Positions 46,397 to 57,498 of a stretch of DNA of 64,000 bases are shown here, in pieces. Position 1 is the first letter of the stretch, and every line of letters starts with the position of its first letter. Under the pieces are notes generated by a model. It was not told the DNA's origin. It made no database searches and saw nothing but the letters and a program-made list of their open reading frames with translations. Source of the DNA: Nannobrachium achirus (Eukaryota > Chordata > Actinopteri > Myctophiformes > Myctophidae). Location of the stretch: NCBI GenBank assembly GCA_963921795.1, contig OY997661.1, positions 41,824,466 through 41,888,465 on the forward strand, written 5' to 3'. The position numbers and the translations under genes are program-made.

Positions 46397-47347
46397 AGGA
46401 CAACTTTAGTTTTTTTACAACAAGGGTTCATATTTTAGATTGTAATTAAAGAATATAAAAGATGAGTGTTAAAATTATTTCATTTTCTTCTTTCTATTGT
46501 TTTAGAGATTCTTATTTCAGTGGTTGGGGGCATGCGTACAAATGGCTAAATATGTCATTTTACACAGAATAAGCCCATTCCCAAGATCCAATGCAATCTT
46601 TCATGGTTGGATGTGACTTATGGGGGCTAGAAGTGTTACTGTAAATAGCAATAAAAACTGCTGGCTTATTGTGTCTAAAAAGACATACTTAGCCACTTGT
46701 ACGCATGCCCCACATTTTAGCACGGCAAACGCGAAAAAACAATAGAACAAAGCAAAAGAAAACATTTTAAAGCCATACTGTGTAAGTTGCCCAACTAGTG
46801 GTCATTAGCCCTATAGCAAACCGCGGTCGCGTCCGCGTCTTTCGTCCGTTTTTCGTACCTTCAGACCCCCGCGTCTGCCTCCACCTCGCTGAGATCTATC
46901 TTTTAAGGGGTCCCTTGTTCCTGTGCGTTCAGTAATTCCAGAGATACGGACTCCTTCACCCTGCCTGGTAGGCGAAATTACCTAGAGAAGGGATGGTACA
47001 AACGGGCGACAACAAATATGGCTGCCATAGCGACCCCACTTCAAGATGCGCTGTGATTGGCCGGCAGTTGTATAACCCTCGCTGTGATTGGCCGGTAGTG
47101 TGATGACGCAATTTTGGCGCGAGATCCGGTCCACGGCAAGGATCTCAGTTTACATATAGAGAAGGCTTTACAGGCTGAAATTCACGGCGCGGATCTTCTA
47201 AAACTTTTGTGATTTAATAGTTAGGAGAATTTTAAGATTTGTTTTATAAAAAAAGTTACATAGTACAACTTTAACACTCACTTTTTCTTTTCTCTAATTA
47301 CAATCTAAAATATGAAACCTTGTTGTAAAAAAACCAAGGTTGTCCAC
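46397..47347. mobile_element. Family K TTAA-flanked element with family F nested
   Basis: It is flanked by TTAA at 46393-46396 and 47348-47351. Family F (46771-47270), itself flanked by TTAA at 46767-46770 and 47271-47274, sits inside it. Confidence 0.85.
46771..47270 (+). mobile_element. Family F TTAA-flanked element
   Basis: The ends AGCCATACTGTGTAAG and TTACATAGTACAACT lie between exact TTAA duplications. It lacks the hAT insertion present in 620-2356. Confidence 0.85.
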
Positions 47348-47351
47348 TTAA

Positions 47352-48974
47352 TTAGTTTTATTTCCTCTCAGCTGCTGAAATTCACAAACACCGCAACAGG
47401 AAGCAAACTTGGAATTGAATGTTAAAAGGTACTGTAATCGTATTGTTGTTTGTGTCAGGGTGGCATTTAAAGTTTTCAAAACGTAGTGTATGTGCATCCC
47501 GTTAATACAAGTGCATCTGCAGCTGCTTGGTGCAATACAGTACATACAATACAACACACTCAGTCAGTGTCAAAACATACGAGTGAGAAACTATCCATTA
47601 TGCAGGCTATTTTTATTTATCAGTAAATTGGATTTGAAGCTCATCACTAGTATCCCTGCTGTCTTCATGTTTGGGAGCATTCAATAATTTAACACAGGTT
47701 ACGGCCAGGTCCGGTATTGATTATTGTGTGTATATTTGATTATTTACAGCTGGCAGGCTTGCCTTGAAGTTTAAGAGTATTTCGCAATCTTGGTTCATGA
47801 ATGTTGTTAAAGTTTTCCTCAGGGTTCCCACGGTCGTGAAATTCCTGGAAACATTTTGAAATTAGAAAAATATTTTTCCAGTACTGGAAAAGGTTTGGAA
47901 TTGATCAAGGTTCCTGGAAGGTCCTGGAAAAAATGGCTATGTGTTGTTTATGGTTATTTCTTTTGTTAATTCATTTACTGCCACCATAAATCGACTTTGA
48001 AGCTTCCCTGACACGATTTTCTTACCTTTTGACGTGGGCACATGCGTGTCCATCGTGCAGGATCCGCATGCACGCCACGGTCTGTTCGCGGCGTGCACGC
48101 TTTATTTTTGCTACTCTGCCTGTCTTTGGGCATTGCACATAGGAGTAAGAGACTTGTTATTGCACCGAATGATTGTTTTATAGTCTTGGGAATTGGGGAT
48201 TTTAATATACGTACTGTATCATAATTAGTTTGAAGTAGGCCAGAGTGGAGTGGAGATGAGTGGAATAGAATTGTAAAAATCGTAATAATGTAAATGAATC
48301 AGTGACGTAGGTGATGTATGTTGCATAATAATGCAATATGAATTTAAAAGGAATTTAATGAAGAATGTACATTTCATGTTGAGCTACATGTTGAGAGTGA
48401 ACATTAAGTATTTATATCATGTTACTGAAAAATAATGCAGATAAGACAGTAAAGGGTCCAGCAGACATACTTATTTGTCCTCGTCTTGTTTATTTTTTAT
48501 TTTTTTTGTTTTGGCTTTTCATTCTGGGTGAGGTGGCATTATACCGCTTACTTGCATGTGGGTGTCACGCACAGAAAATACCAGATCTACAAGCCATCAA
48601 CACATTGCAACATGAATTGTGGGCTGGTAGATTGGCTATTTTTGGTGTGAGACACACCACCGCGCAACTACACGAGGAAGGAGACTTCGCTCACTGAATT
48701 CATCCTCGCGGGGATAGGCTTGACTAACTTAAAACAACAGGAACCCAGCATATAGTTAAACCAGTCGTGGTCAATGTGCGGTCAACATGTCGGTGGGACT
48801 TTCCCATTGAGGTCTTGTGGTTCACCATTGTGACCTCAGGGGGCTACGGGTGGTTTGGCCTATCGAATTAGACGTTTGTATTATTCCACCGCATTATGAC
48901 CTGAGGGATTTTGGACGACTCAGTGAATCAGACTTAATTGACTACTACTTATGTGCACTTCCTTCTCACTGGCC
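47352..48974. other. Unclassified intronic DNA with a family P fragment and one hairpin
   Basis: A family P left half begins CAGGGTTCCCACGGTC at about 47820 and fades by about 48200. An eroded hairpin core lies at 48577-48647. The remainder is unclassified. Confidence 0.5.
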
Positions 48975-48982
48975 ATTTAGAT

Positions 48983-49552
48983 CAGGGGTTCCCAAACTTT
49001 TTTGTCTCAGGGCACCCCATGAATATTTCTTTTAATCCGAGGCACCCCTACATTATAATTTTCACTCCCAACACCTGATATTTAGAGCGTATTGTCGTTG
49101 TCGGGTGGAAACCTTGTATGTCCAAAACGGTTAGTTTTGTATTTATCAACTATAAAATGTACTAAACTAGTGAAAACAGCAGATCTACAAGCGCACAACG
49201 CCTCGCATTGCGAGGCGTTGTGTGCTTGTAGATCGTCTGTTTTCACTAGTTTCGTGCGACAGCCTTGTATGATGAAGCAGGGCTTTGCTTTACCAAAAGA
49301 CACATTTGAAACTTGGAGATACGAGGTTTCTGCCCGACGGTGACGATATTTGAGTGATTATGTTGCGAGGAAAACGTTGAGATAATAGCCATTTTGGTTA
49401 GAACTGACTGAAAATATGCTTGTACTACAATTTTAAAATGATACTAAATAGTGTCCAAATAAATTCCAATTATTATCAAGTTATCTCGCGGCACCCCTGG
49501 ACTGCTGTCGCGGCACCCCAGGGTGCCCCGTCACCCACTTTGAAAACCCCTG
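48983..49552 (+). mobile_element. Family J hAT-like element with nested family I
   Basis: The ends CAGGGGTTCCCAAAC and CTTTGAAAACCCCTG lie within the perfect 8-bp duplication ATTTAGAT (48975-48982 and 49553-49560). The family I unit (about 49092-49347) has a hairpin at 49168-49248 bounded by ACTAGTGAAAACAGC and GTTTTCACTAGT. Confidence 0.9.
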
Positions 49553-49763
49553 ATTTAGATAGCCCAGATGCTAGGTATATGCTTACTTGCTATGCCTGTT
49601 ACTTTGTAACATAATATCGGTATCCATAATATCTTTGTTTTCTTGCACTCTTAATTTCTTGACCACTTACCCATGTTGCTGTGACTGCGAATATTAACAG
49701 AGTTTAACAGAGTTTAAAGATTTGAATAACTCAATAAAAACACAGCTTGTTCTGTTGTTTGTG

Positions 49764-50053
49764 GGGAGAGTGTTTTTGCAGGTCTTTCAGTCCGAGTGTA
49801 TCTAAAAAGCAACTGGGTTAAGCACTGTTGGTCCGACCAGTGTAACATTCACCAGCGTCGTCAGGTTAGCATTTCACCAGGTTAGCATTCACCAGCATTA
49901 GTTTTACTGAGGTTAGGTTTCGGTGTATCTCCGTCCCCCCGACTTTTGGCACCTCTGCACACTCCGCACAGCCAATCACAAGCTTCCGCGGCCTTAACCC
50001 AGTTGCTTTTTTGATACACTCAGACTGAAAGACCTGCAAAAAAACACTCTCCC
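49764..50053. mobile_element. Mutator-like inverted-repeat element just before the TSPN exon
   Basis: The arms GGGAGAGTGTTTTTGCAGG and CCTGCAAAAAAACACTCTCC extend about 55 bp with few mismatches. The flanking 10-bp repeat GTTGTTTGTG (49754-49763 and 50054-50063) suits a Mutator-type duplication. Its right end lies about 50 bp from the exon acceptor. Confidence 0.8.
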
Positions 50054-50105
50054 GTTGTTTGTGTGCCTCTAAAGCCGTGACTATCTTAATTGTTTCATCC
50101 TACAG

Positions 50106-50518
50106 AAGAGAGTGGCGTCTCTCTGCTCCAGTTGATCGGGGACCCTCCGCCGAATGAAATCACCAGGATATTCGGGCCGGGCGGCGCTGCCGCCTACCTC
50201 TTCGGGCCCTCGGCGGCGGCCGGCCAGCCGGCGCTGGCCCACGTCCCCAACCCGTTCTACCGCCACTTCTCGCTGCTCTTCCACATCAAGCCGTCGACGG
50301 ACGACCAGTCTGTGCTGTTCGCCATCACCGACGGCCCGCAGAAGTTCATGTACGTCGGCGTCAAGCTGAGCCGCGTGGCGCCCGGCGGCACGCACCGCCG
50401 GCTGCACTTCTTCTACACCGAGCCCGACTCGGAGGAGTCGTACGAGGCGGCCGCCTTCGACCTGCCGCGCCTCACCGAGACCTGGACGCGCTTCTCGCTG
50501 TCTGTCTTCGAGGACCAG
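50106..50518 (+). CDS. col18a1: Collagen XVIII exon: first part of the TSPN / laminin-G-like domain
   Basis: This encodes 137 full codons plus the split codon of the N-terminal thrombospondin-like (TSPN) domain shared by all collagen XVIII isoforms, secreted and deposited in basement membrane. The acceptor CATCCTACAG|AAGAG enters in phase 1, which fits the Frizzled exon. Recognisable motifs in order are SGVSLLQLIGDPPP, YLFGP, NPFYRHFSLLFHIKP, VLFAITD, GVKLS, FFYTEPDS and RFSLSVFEDQ. The strand order of a laminin-G fold is intact. The exon is strongly GC-rich against its AT-rich surroundings. It ends at CAG|GTGACC in phase 0. If the next intron were retained, translation would stop after 11 residues at 50552-50554. 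Confidence 0.92.
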
Positions 50519-50523
50519 GTGAC

Positions 50524-51351
50524 CAGTGTTGGGGAAGTTAATTTGAAAGCGTAACTTGTACAGTTACAAGTAACTCACCATGGCAGTAACTTGATCAAGT
50601 TAAAGTTATACCCCTGGAGAAATGTAACTTATAAAGTTTCAAGTTACATAGAAAAAGTAACTTGAGTAATAAAATATAATATCCTACAAAAAAAGTCACA
50701 TGCCAGCAGAAATTTGCCTCTCAACTGAGTTTTATGTTTTGTTTCAAAAAGGTTGACATTTTCTTTAGTAAACATCTGTGTTCCTTTAAAGGAGTAGTTC
50801 ACCCCCAAAATGACTTTTTTTCTATTGATTACCCATGCCATGGAGAGTAGAGTTCAATAATATTTTTTGGTTTTTGTCACCCTAAGACACAAATTTGATT
50901 CGAGTAAATTTACCCCCATTGATTCCGGATTTCGAAACGGGTCCCCATCCGGAACGAATGGGGGTACATTTATTGTTATCACATTTTTGTCTTAGGAATG
51001 TGACAAAAACCAAAAAATATTATTGAACTCTACTCTCCATGGCATGGGTAATCAATAGAAAAAAAGTCATTTTGGGGGTGAACTACTCCTTTAATAAAGT
51101 TAAAAAAATAAGAAAATTATGATCTGTTGAGGACATTTGATCGTCAATCTTAACAAAACTTAAATGTAAAATTATAACTTCGCATGTAACTTCTTGTAAC
51201 TTGTAACTTGAGCCAAAAATTACCCAAAAGGTATCTCAGTTACTTGACGAGTTACAGTAATATGAATGTAACTCAGTTACCAGCAAGTTACAGCAAAATG
51301 TAACTTAGTTACGTAACTCAGTTACATGTAACTTTAACTTCCCCAACACTG
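50524..51351. mobile_element. Family R hAT-like element forming an intron
   Basis: Perfect 18-bp terminal inverted repeats, CAGTGTTGGGGAAGTTAA and its complement, are flanked by the perfect 8-bp duplication CAGGTGAC (50516-50523 and 51352-51359). The body is rich in GTAACTT / AAGTTAC words. A TTAA-flanked foldback (family S) is nested at 50790-51090. No transposase is encoded. Confidence 0.92.
50790..51090. mobile_element. Family S TTAA-flanked foldback with perfect arms
   Basis: It is flanked by TTAA at 50786-50789 and 51091-51094. Arms of about 91 bp, beginning AGGAGTAGTTCACCCCC, are perfect complements as far as I can read. That implies recent insertion or strong maintenance. A left-end fragment of the same family starts at about 58404. 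Confidence 0.85.
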
Positions 51352-51354
51352 CAG

Positions 51355-51489
51355 GTGACCTTCTACCAGGGCTGCGACTCGGTGCCGCAGGTGGTGAGGT
51401 TCGAGCGCTCGCCCGACGACATGGAGCTGGACCCCGCGGCGGGCATCTTCGTGGGCCAGGCGGGCGGCGCCGACCCCGACCGCTACCAG
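51355..51489 (+). CDS. col18a1: Collagen XVIII exon: second part of the TSPN domain
   Basis: Forty-five codons in phase 0, beginning VTFYQGCDSVPQ and ending GIFVGQAGGADPDRYQ. The AGGADPD motif is typical of collagen XVIII. The donor is CAG|GTAACG. Together with 50106-50518 it makes 548 nt of continuous TSPN coding sequence. I expect this to correspond to one exon in other vertebrates, but I cannot check that here. Confidence 0.92.
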
Positions 51490-51509
51490 GTAACGTGTGA
51501 GCTGTGAGA

Positions 51510-52110
51510 CTCCATAATACAGTATATGGAGTTCCCTGATGTCATCAATATTAACTCATTCCCCGCCAGGCCCGATAGTCCCGAGAATATGCTCATGTCC
51601 CTCCCCGCCAGGCCCGATAGTCCCGAGAATTTCCCGTTTTTGAAAAAAAAAAAAAAAAAACTTTAGTAGGCATGATAGCAATCTCGAAATTTCATGTTTA
51701 ACCCCCATAGCAACCCCATCTTTCAAACATGGCAGCCATCTTTTGTTTACATTTTAGGAAAACATAATGGCTGCTATTTCATGAATGCCTGAACGGATTT
51801 CCATTCGGATTTTTTTGTTTGAAAGCTGTGAGCAATGTGCACACACGTGGTGCATGATCTAGGCATGGACATGACATTATCAGTGCACTATGAATTACAT
51901 GGAAGTCTATGGAGACAGATGGCATATGAAAGTACGTAGGTATTTGCAAATGGCGGGGCATGTGTTAATGATGCCCTGTTAGAGAGATCTCTGTGACGCC
52001 AGGGGGAACAAATCCCTTTTATGCCCATATTATGGAGAACCCTGATGTCCACATCACTGTGGCGCGACCTCGCCCTTTAGGGGGAGGTCGCCCTGAGGCG
52101 TCTTACTAGT
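51510..52110. repeat. Dispersed repeat shared with 17375-17585, with TTAA-type insertion
   Basis: It shares ATGGAGTTCCCTGATGTCAT and GAGGCGTCTTACTAGTAAT with the earlier copy. An insertion at about 51554-51966 has ends CTCATTCCCCGCCA and TGGCGGGGCATGTG and lies between TTAA-like sites. Confidence 0.6.
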
Positions 52111-52163
52111 AATGTTGTTTTCACTATGGCTATTGGCCTATACTGTATGTAGACTGGTAGAAT

Positions 52164-52850
52164 TAACTCATTTAGTGCCAGCGCCCTCTAGGGGCCATAG
52201 AATGCCAGGGTATCTCTCATAGGCGAGCGCTTTAGCTTCCAGGACCTCACCTTCCAGGACCTCACGTGCTCACGTTCATGCACGTCATGGAAAGGTCCCG
52301 GATGATAATGCTAACAGAATGGCTATTCCCATTTTGTCATCTAAAAGATCATTTTTGGGCGATTTCGCCGTAAATAAACCTCGCGCCGCTTCCCTAAAGA
52401 CACAATCCAGAGATATAAGCCTTCAAAGATGTGGTCTTTCATTGGATTAGGCGGAGATTGGCGATTTCGTTCGCAAATAACGGCCGGCCGGGAGGTTGCT
52501 AGCTTTCGGCTAGTAGCTAGAAAAATCAGGCCAGGCTTCAGAAGGCCTCTTATCATTTTATTCATTTAATTAAAAAAAGCTGAACTACTTCGGGATCGGC
52601 ACACTCGTATACTCATCGGAAGCGGCGCCGAACATTGGGTGAACATTGGGGAGCTCAAAAATGTATTTTAAACCATTTTTAATGGAATATATCGTCGGAC
52701 AGAGTAGAATGGCTAGCTGGCTAGCGGCTAGCGAGCCAGGACCACCCACGACTCTACAAGCAGCTCGGGGTAAGTGAATTAATAAAAAAAAAATTGTATT
52801 GGATTGAAATAAAGCCGAACTAGTTCGGGATCGGCACAGGATGAGTTAAA
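52164..52850. mobile_element. TTAA-flanked element, unassigned
   Basis: It starts TTAACTCATTTAGTGCC and ends GATGAGTTAA. The centre contains two copies of TTCGGGATCGGCACA. No core hairpin or coding frame is seen. 52851-53111 is unclassified. Confidence 0.5.
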
Positions 52851-53578
52851 AGGGCTAGAGTATATCTAGAGTTTATGAGAAAAAGGGCTCATCAATCAAG
52901 TTAAAACAACCATTCACACTTTCAACTTTTTGCGTGAGGCTGGCGCAGAATCCTTTGTGTGGACGCACATGTACTGTATGTGTGTGTAGCTTCATGCATC
53001 TGTAGATTTGTTTTGGTGAGCCGGCACAGCTTGAGCTTGCACACATGTTGAAACCTAATTTATATCCTAATTCAGACTAAATCCCTACTTGGAAGCTCCC
53101 CCTGTGGCATCCAGGGACGTGCTGGTCATTGGGAAAAGCGGGATAACTCCCGAAAGGCCGGTTCATTCCCGGCCGGTCCACGCCGGCCATTAGTAATAAA
53201 ATGTCGGCCTTCGTTCCATTTTGGGGGCTGGGTGGCCAACAAAGTGAATCGTCACTGTCGGGCAGAAACCTTGTATCTCCAAGTTTCAAATTTGTACATT
53301 TTTTCGCAAAGCAAAGCCCTGCTTCATCATTTAATATACAGTAAGGCCATTGCACAAAAGTAGTGAAAACAGCCGTAGTGAAAACAGCCGATCTACAAGC
53401 ACACAACGCCTCGCGGTGCGAGGCGTTGTGTGCTTGTAGATCGGCTGTTTTCACTAGTTTACATCATTTTTAAAATGATAAATACAAAACAAACGGTTTT
53501 GGACATACAAGGTTTCCACCCGACAACGACGAAATATAGCTCAGTACAGTAATTAGCCCACTGGCTTGTCACTTAATT

Positions 53579-55119
53579 GACGAGTACCGGCTCCGCCCCC
53601 TCCAAAAGCTGCCTCCGACCACAATCACAGCGCGCCGCTATTGGCTTCATTCACTTCAATGGGAAATACGGCGGATTGTACACACATTTTACACATTAAA
53701 TACTAATTCAGTGTTGGACCCAGAGCTTTGAAATCTCTTCCTGGTCCGTCGGCAGGGCAAGGCATGCGTTGGAGGAAGGTGTAGTAGCCTACACGGCTAA
53801 TGGAACAAAACTATGGAACAAAACCGCAGAGGAATATTTTGGGGAAAAAAGGAATGAGGAAGCCCCTGTCTGTTGGACCACAGATCGCCGTTTTTTATAT
53901 AAAAAAGACGATTTCTAAAAGGCCATTGACCCATGACTACAACACCTTATTTATTATGTAAAATAGCTACTGATAAAGTAGCCTAATGATGAATGATAAT
54001 GAACAACGCAAAGTGTATTTCTGACATGCAGCAGGATTTGTGCAGGTGCGTCGCAAGAGGGGGGAGAGGGGCCGAGTTACTAAGGCCCAAGGTGGAAGGG
54101 CCTTAATTATTTTATACTTTAGCTATTGAAAAATTGCAGATATATAAACTCGAGAGTGCCGCGCTGCGACGACACCCTTGCTCGTTTTGTGACTCGCACG
54201 GCTAAAACTTTTCGGAATCGAGACGTTTTAACGCCAGAGATATCAAATGTTCTAGGTTTATAAGCAATCGGCATGATAAGAAACATGTAGGCCTAGCCTA
54301 CATTTGAAGCAGTTTATTCTGGTTGTTGTGAAATAAGAGAAATAGACAGAGTAGGATACTGCCTACCTCATTCGTCGCTATAGGCTGTTTAAACACCATC
54401 ATCACAGATCAAATAAATACATTAACACACCGTCAGATGAAGTAGCCTATTCCTTGGTGCTTCTTGATATAAACACATACAATGTTTGTGTTGGTATAAA
54501 TGAGTCAGCCTACACATATTTTCTCAGTTCATATGACTTGATGAAAGTAACTCATTCCGCCCAGGTCAATAACACTAATCATTATAATGGCATGAATCGA
54601 TCTAAACAAATAAAGTCTGTGCTGATGATGATGATGATGTTGGTAGTATGCTTATGGCTGATGTTAGGCAGGCCACTTAATAGATATATAGATAGATAGA
54701 TATCTTTATTATCCCAAGGGGGATAATCAGTAGCTATTTAACATAACAAATAAGGTGTTGGTGTTATAGTCATGAGCCATTTAGCCAATACAGTGTATTC
54801 ATATTTAAATCTTTCCGAGTCAGTGTAAAACGGCTCTGAATCCAGCAGAGAGATTTCCTTCTGTATTCTCTGCTGGTTTGTTTTAATAGGCCTACATATT
54901 TTTCTAATTTCATGCCAGGTCTTGTTGACGAATTTGGAAGAGATTTCGAGGCTTTGGGTCCAAAACGCGACATGCAGTGTGTCTGTGTGTGACATTCTCC
55001 TCCATTGTGCTGACAGTGTTAATGACTGAGTGGGGGCTGTCGGACTTCAAAGCTTGACGGACATAGCGACAGTAACGTGGAGGGAAAGGTGGGGGCGGAG
55101 CTCCCGGTAGTCATGAATT
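53579..55119. mobile_element. Insertion within family C, ends CTACCGG-like
   Basis: Family C copies elsewhere read CACTTGTCATG without interruption. Here about 1.5 kb is inserted. It holds a truncated family A2 end (54041-54175) and a GATA microsatellite near 54685. The 81-85-residue frames inside are not recognisable proteins. Confidence 0.6.
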
Positions 55120-55194
55120 GTCATGATCTGAAATGGCAAATCTTTGAGTAGCAGCAGCGCTATAGAGAGAGATCTCTCTCTATAGAGGGTATGC

Positions 55195-55676
55195 ACGTCC
55201 ACTGGGACCTTCCCCCCTAATCTAGACTGAGTGGCAAAACATTGAGCAGCGTGGAGCATTGGAGTTTAGAAGTGCTTGTTGCAAATCACTCAACAGCCCT
55301 GCATACCACCTGTTTCTAAATGTCACATAATGCAGGAGGCAGCAGAATGTTGTGTTGCTGAAAACGAGCACTTCCAAACGCTGACACTTGGAAAAATAAA
55401 AACCTGCACAGATTGTCTTGACAGAAAGTAGCTCATAACATGCCTATGGTGGATTTTTATGAAACAAAAACTTTGCAGATAGAAAGAGGATAATTCAAGC
55501 TTTCAGTACAGCCGCAATGTTGGTGAGTTAACTTTGTTTAATACAATCAGATAGGACTTTTCTGTTTGGATGTATGGGCTGTCAATGGCAGAAATTAGTG
55601 TTTTGCCACTCAGTAGGCGTGTTCCCACATAACTTCCAGCAACAGTGATGTCACGCGCATACCCTCTATAGCACGC
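55195..55676. mobile_element. Element with TATA duplication inside family C palindrome
   Basis: The ends GAGGGTATGC and GCATACCCTC are inverted, with TATA on both sides (55191-55194 and 55677-55680). It splits the GAGAGAGATCTCTCTCTATAGC palindrome region of family C. The superfamily is not assigned. Confidence 0.7.
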
Positions 55677-55921
55677 AATGAGGGCCTCTCCAACTCTTTT
55701 TCCCGGGCTGAATCAGGGGCCCAGCATGTCCCTGGTGGCATCGTAAGTGTCTGGGTCAGTGCTAACAAGAAAGACAGACTTAATCCTCCTCCGATCCCCT
55801 GTAAACCTATGTCATCACCTTTCACCTCTTGACCCCCGGCCTTGTGCCCAATCAGTGACCCAGCTGACCACATGTGATGGTCACATGAACCTTGAAGCGA
55901 CAAAAGAAGACTGGCGGTAAT

Positions 55922-56492
55922 TAGGCCTAGAATTATCGAATGCTTTAACTATTGAAAAATAGCAGATATACAAGCTCACAGCTGCGAGCTTGTAGATCTG
56001 CTATTTTTGAAAAAGTTGTGAAAATGTGTGCAAATCTTTGAATATATGTATTTTTTAAAGCAAACGTTTGTAACTCAAATTTTGCTTCTGGTCCTTGGAA
56101 CTAAATATTTTGAGATGGGGGTCCGTGGCCAAATAAATATAATTTTGGGGTTCCTTCACATGAAAAGGTTTGAGAACCACTGACATAGTAGTCTCTCAAG
56201 AACAGACTAACTGAGCTCCAGTTAAGTGAAAAGGACCTTTTCTTTGACGATGGCTAGCTGGCCAGATTGCTGACATGGAAACACAGGTTTTTTCAAAAAA
56301 CCTTAGAAGGATTCAAAAGACACTTATAGAATCGGGTCAATATTCTAATTTTCAAAAAATTTCAAAAATAGCAGATCTACAAGCTCGCAGCACGGCACTC
56401 GGTGCCGCGCTGTGAGCTTGTATATCTGCTATTTTTCAATAGTTAAAGCATAAAATAATATTACACTATAATGTGTACCCGTTCTAAATGGG
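55922..56492 (-). mobile_element. Family A piggyBac-like element
   Basis: The right end GTACCCGTTCTAAATGGG abuts TTAA (56493-56496). The left end is eroded. Hairpins lie at 55953-56012 (short loop) and 56357-56440 (complete), around a GAGAACCACTGACAT segment read in reverse. Confidence 0.75.
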
Positions 56493-56696
56493 TTAAAATC
56501 CTTCAATATTTCTTGTGGCCTGTAGTTTCCAATGAATGTCTCCCAATGGGTTTGCACTCCCCCCGCTCACCCCTATAAAGTTTCTGCCCCGTGTGAAATG
56601 TTTTGCACCTCATTTACATGCACATACCTGTCAGTATGTGGACCTATACCAATGTGCTACCACTTTCACACCTCATGCTTAACCTCATGTACATAC

Positions 56697-57189
56697 TAGG
56701 GCATTGACCAAATATTTGAATATTCGAATATCAAAGTCACTATTCGACGTTGTTCACCGAAGTCGAATATTCACTTTTTTTTTTGTTGGTTTGTTTGTTT
56801 CCTCTTTAAAAAATATATAGTTTATAAAGCTTGGCTAGGAAGTCATAAGAATGAGTTGTCAATGCCCCTGGTGGATGAATTTGTTAATGCTCTATACCAG
56901 GGGTTCTCAAACCTTTTTAGGCCGTGACCCCCAAAAAAATAAACATATCTGAACTGGGGACCCCCACCCTGACAAGCACTTGGAATATTACATTTAATGT
57001 GACTCGCTTCCGCAGATAAATATTGTGAAAATAGCCGTTGTGAGCATGTAAATCGGCTATTTTCACAATGTTCGCCTCTTGCTTACTTAATATTTGACAG
57101 TTCGGCCAGTCCTGTCGAATATTCGACTATCCGAACACTTTGAGATTGAATAATTTGAATACTAAAAATCACTATTCGCGAATGCCCTT
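56697..57189. mobile_element. Family W hAT-like element with hairpin
   Basis: The ends TAGGGCATTGACC and GCGAATGCCCTT lie within the perfect 8-bp duplication GTACATAC (56689-56696 and 57190-57197). The arms have ATATTCGAAT words like 901-2128. A CAGGGGTTCTCAAACC fragment (from about 56899) and a short hairpin (57025-57070, edges ATTGTGAAAATAGCC / GGCTATTTTCACAAT) are nested. Confidence 0.8.
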
Positions 57190-57233
57190 GTACATACTAT
57201 TGGTCTTATGCTATAGTATGCGTATATACCGAT

Positions 57234-57498
57234 GTTTCCTGTTGAGATTGGCACATTTCACCCATGTTTTTTCATCTCGCTCACTCAGCAACGAAATAAA
57301 CAGAAAATAAACAAAAATTTAAATAAAACAATTCACAGGAGGCAAAGCAGTGATCACCCCATGATGTGCACCGCACTGTAGTTTCAAATGCACTACACTG
57401 CAGGCGCTTTTTGAGAGTGAAAAAATAAGAAGACCTGTGTGACATGTGTGATCTGGGCAGCTTGCCCCAGGAAATGTGCCAAGCTCAATAGGGAACAT
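57234..57498. mobile_element. Family X inverted-repeat element, second copy
   Basis: It is bounded by CCTGTTGAGATTGGCACATT and AATGTGCCAAGCTCAATAGG and related to 20519-20722. 57500-57982 is unclassified. Confidence 0.6.

Larger units (their letters stand above)
20304..50105 (+). other. col18a1: col18a1 intron after the Frizzled exon (29.8 kb)
   Basis: It runs from donor GTAACT to acceptor TTTCATCCTACAG and joins phase 1 to phase 1 exons. In known collagen XVIII genes the Frizzled-bearing exon is used by the downstream promoter and spliced to the TSPN exon, as here. The interior is mostly transposon-derived. I found no additional exon. Confidence 0.75.
50519..51354 (+). other. col18a1: Transposon-derived intron in the TSPN domain
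   Basis: The donor is CAG|GTGACC and the acceptor CCCCAACACTGCAG|GTGACC. The intron consists of GTGAC from the left target-site copy, the whole hAT-like element and CAG from the right copy. It is 836 bp, in phase 0. Removing it restores GAC-CAG-GTG-ACC-TTC without gain or loss of a base. The TIR supplies a short pyrimidine tract (AACTTCCCC), and TTAAC at 51334-51338 is a possible branch point. Confidence 0.88.
53112..55734 (-). mobile_element. Family C hAT-like element enlarged by nested insertions
   Basis: The ends CAGGGACGTGCTGG and CCAGCATGTCCCTG lie within the perfect 8-bp duplication GTGGCATC (53104-53111 and 55735-55742), even though the element spans 2.6 kb. The family I hairpin is at 53376-53458. 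Insertions are one at about 53579-55119 (ends near GAGTACCGGCTCCGCC and GGCGGAGCTCCCGGTAGTC) and one at 55195-55676. Confidence 0.85.
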
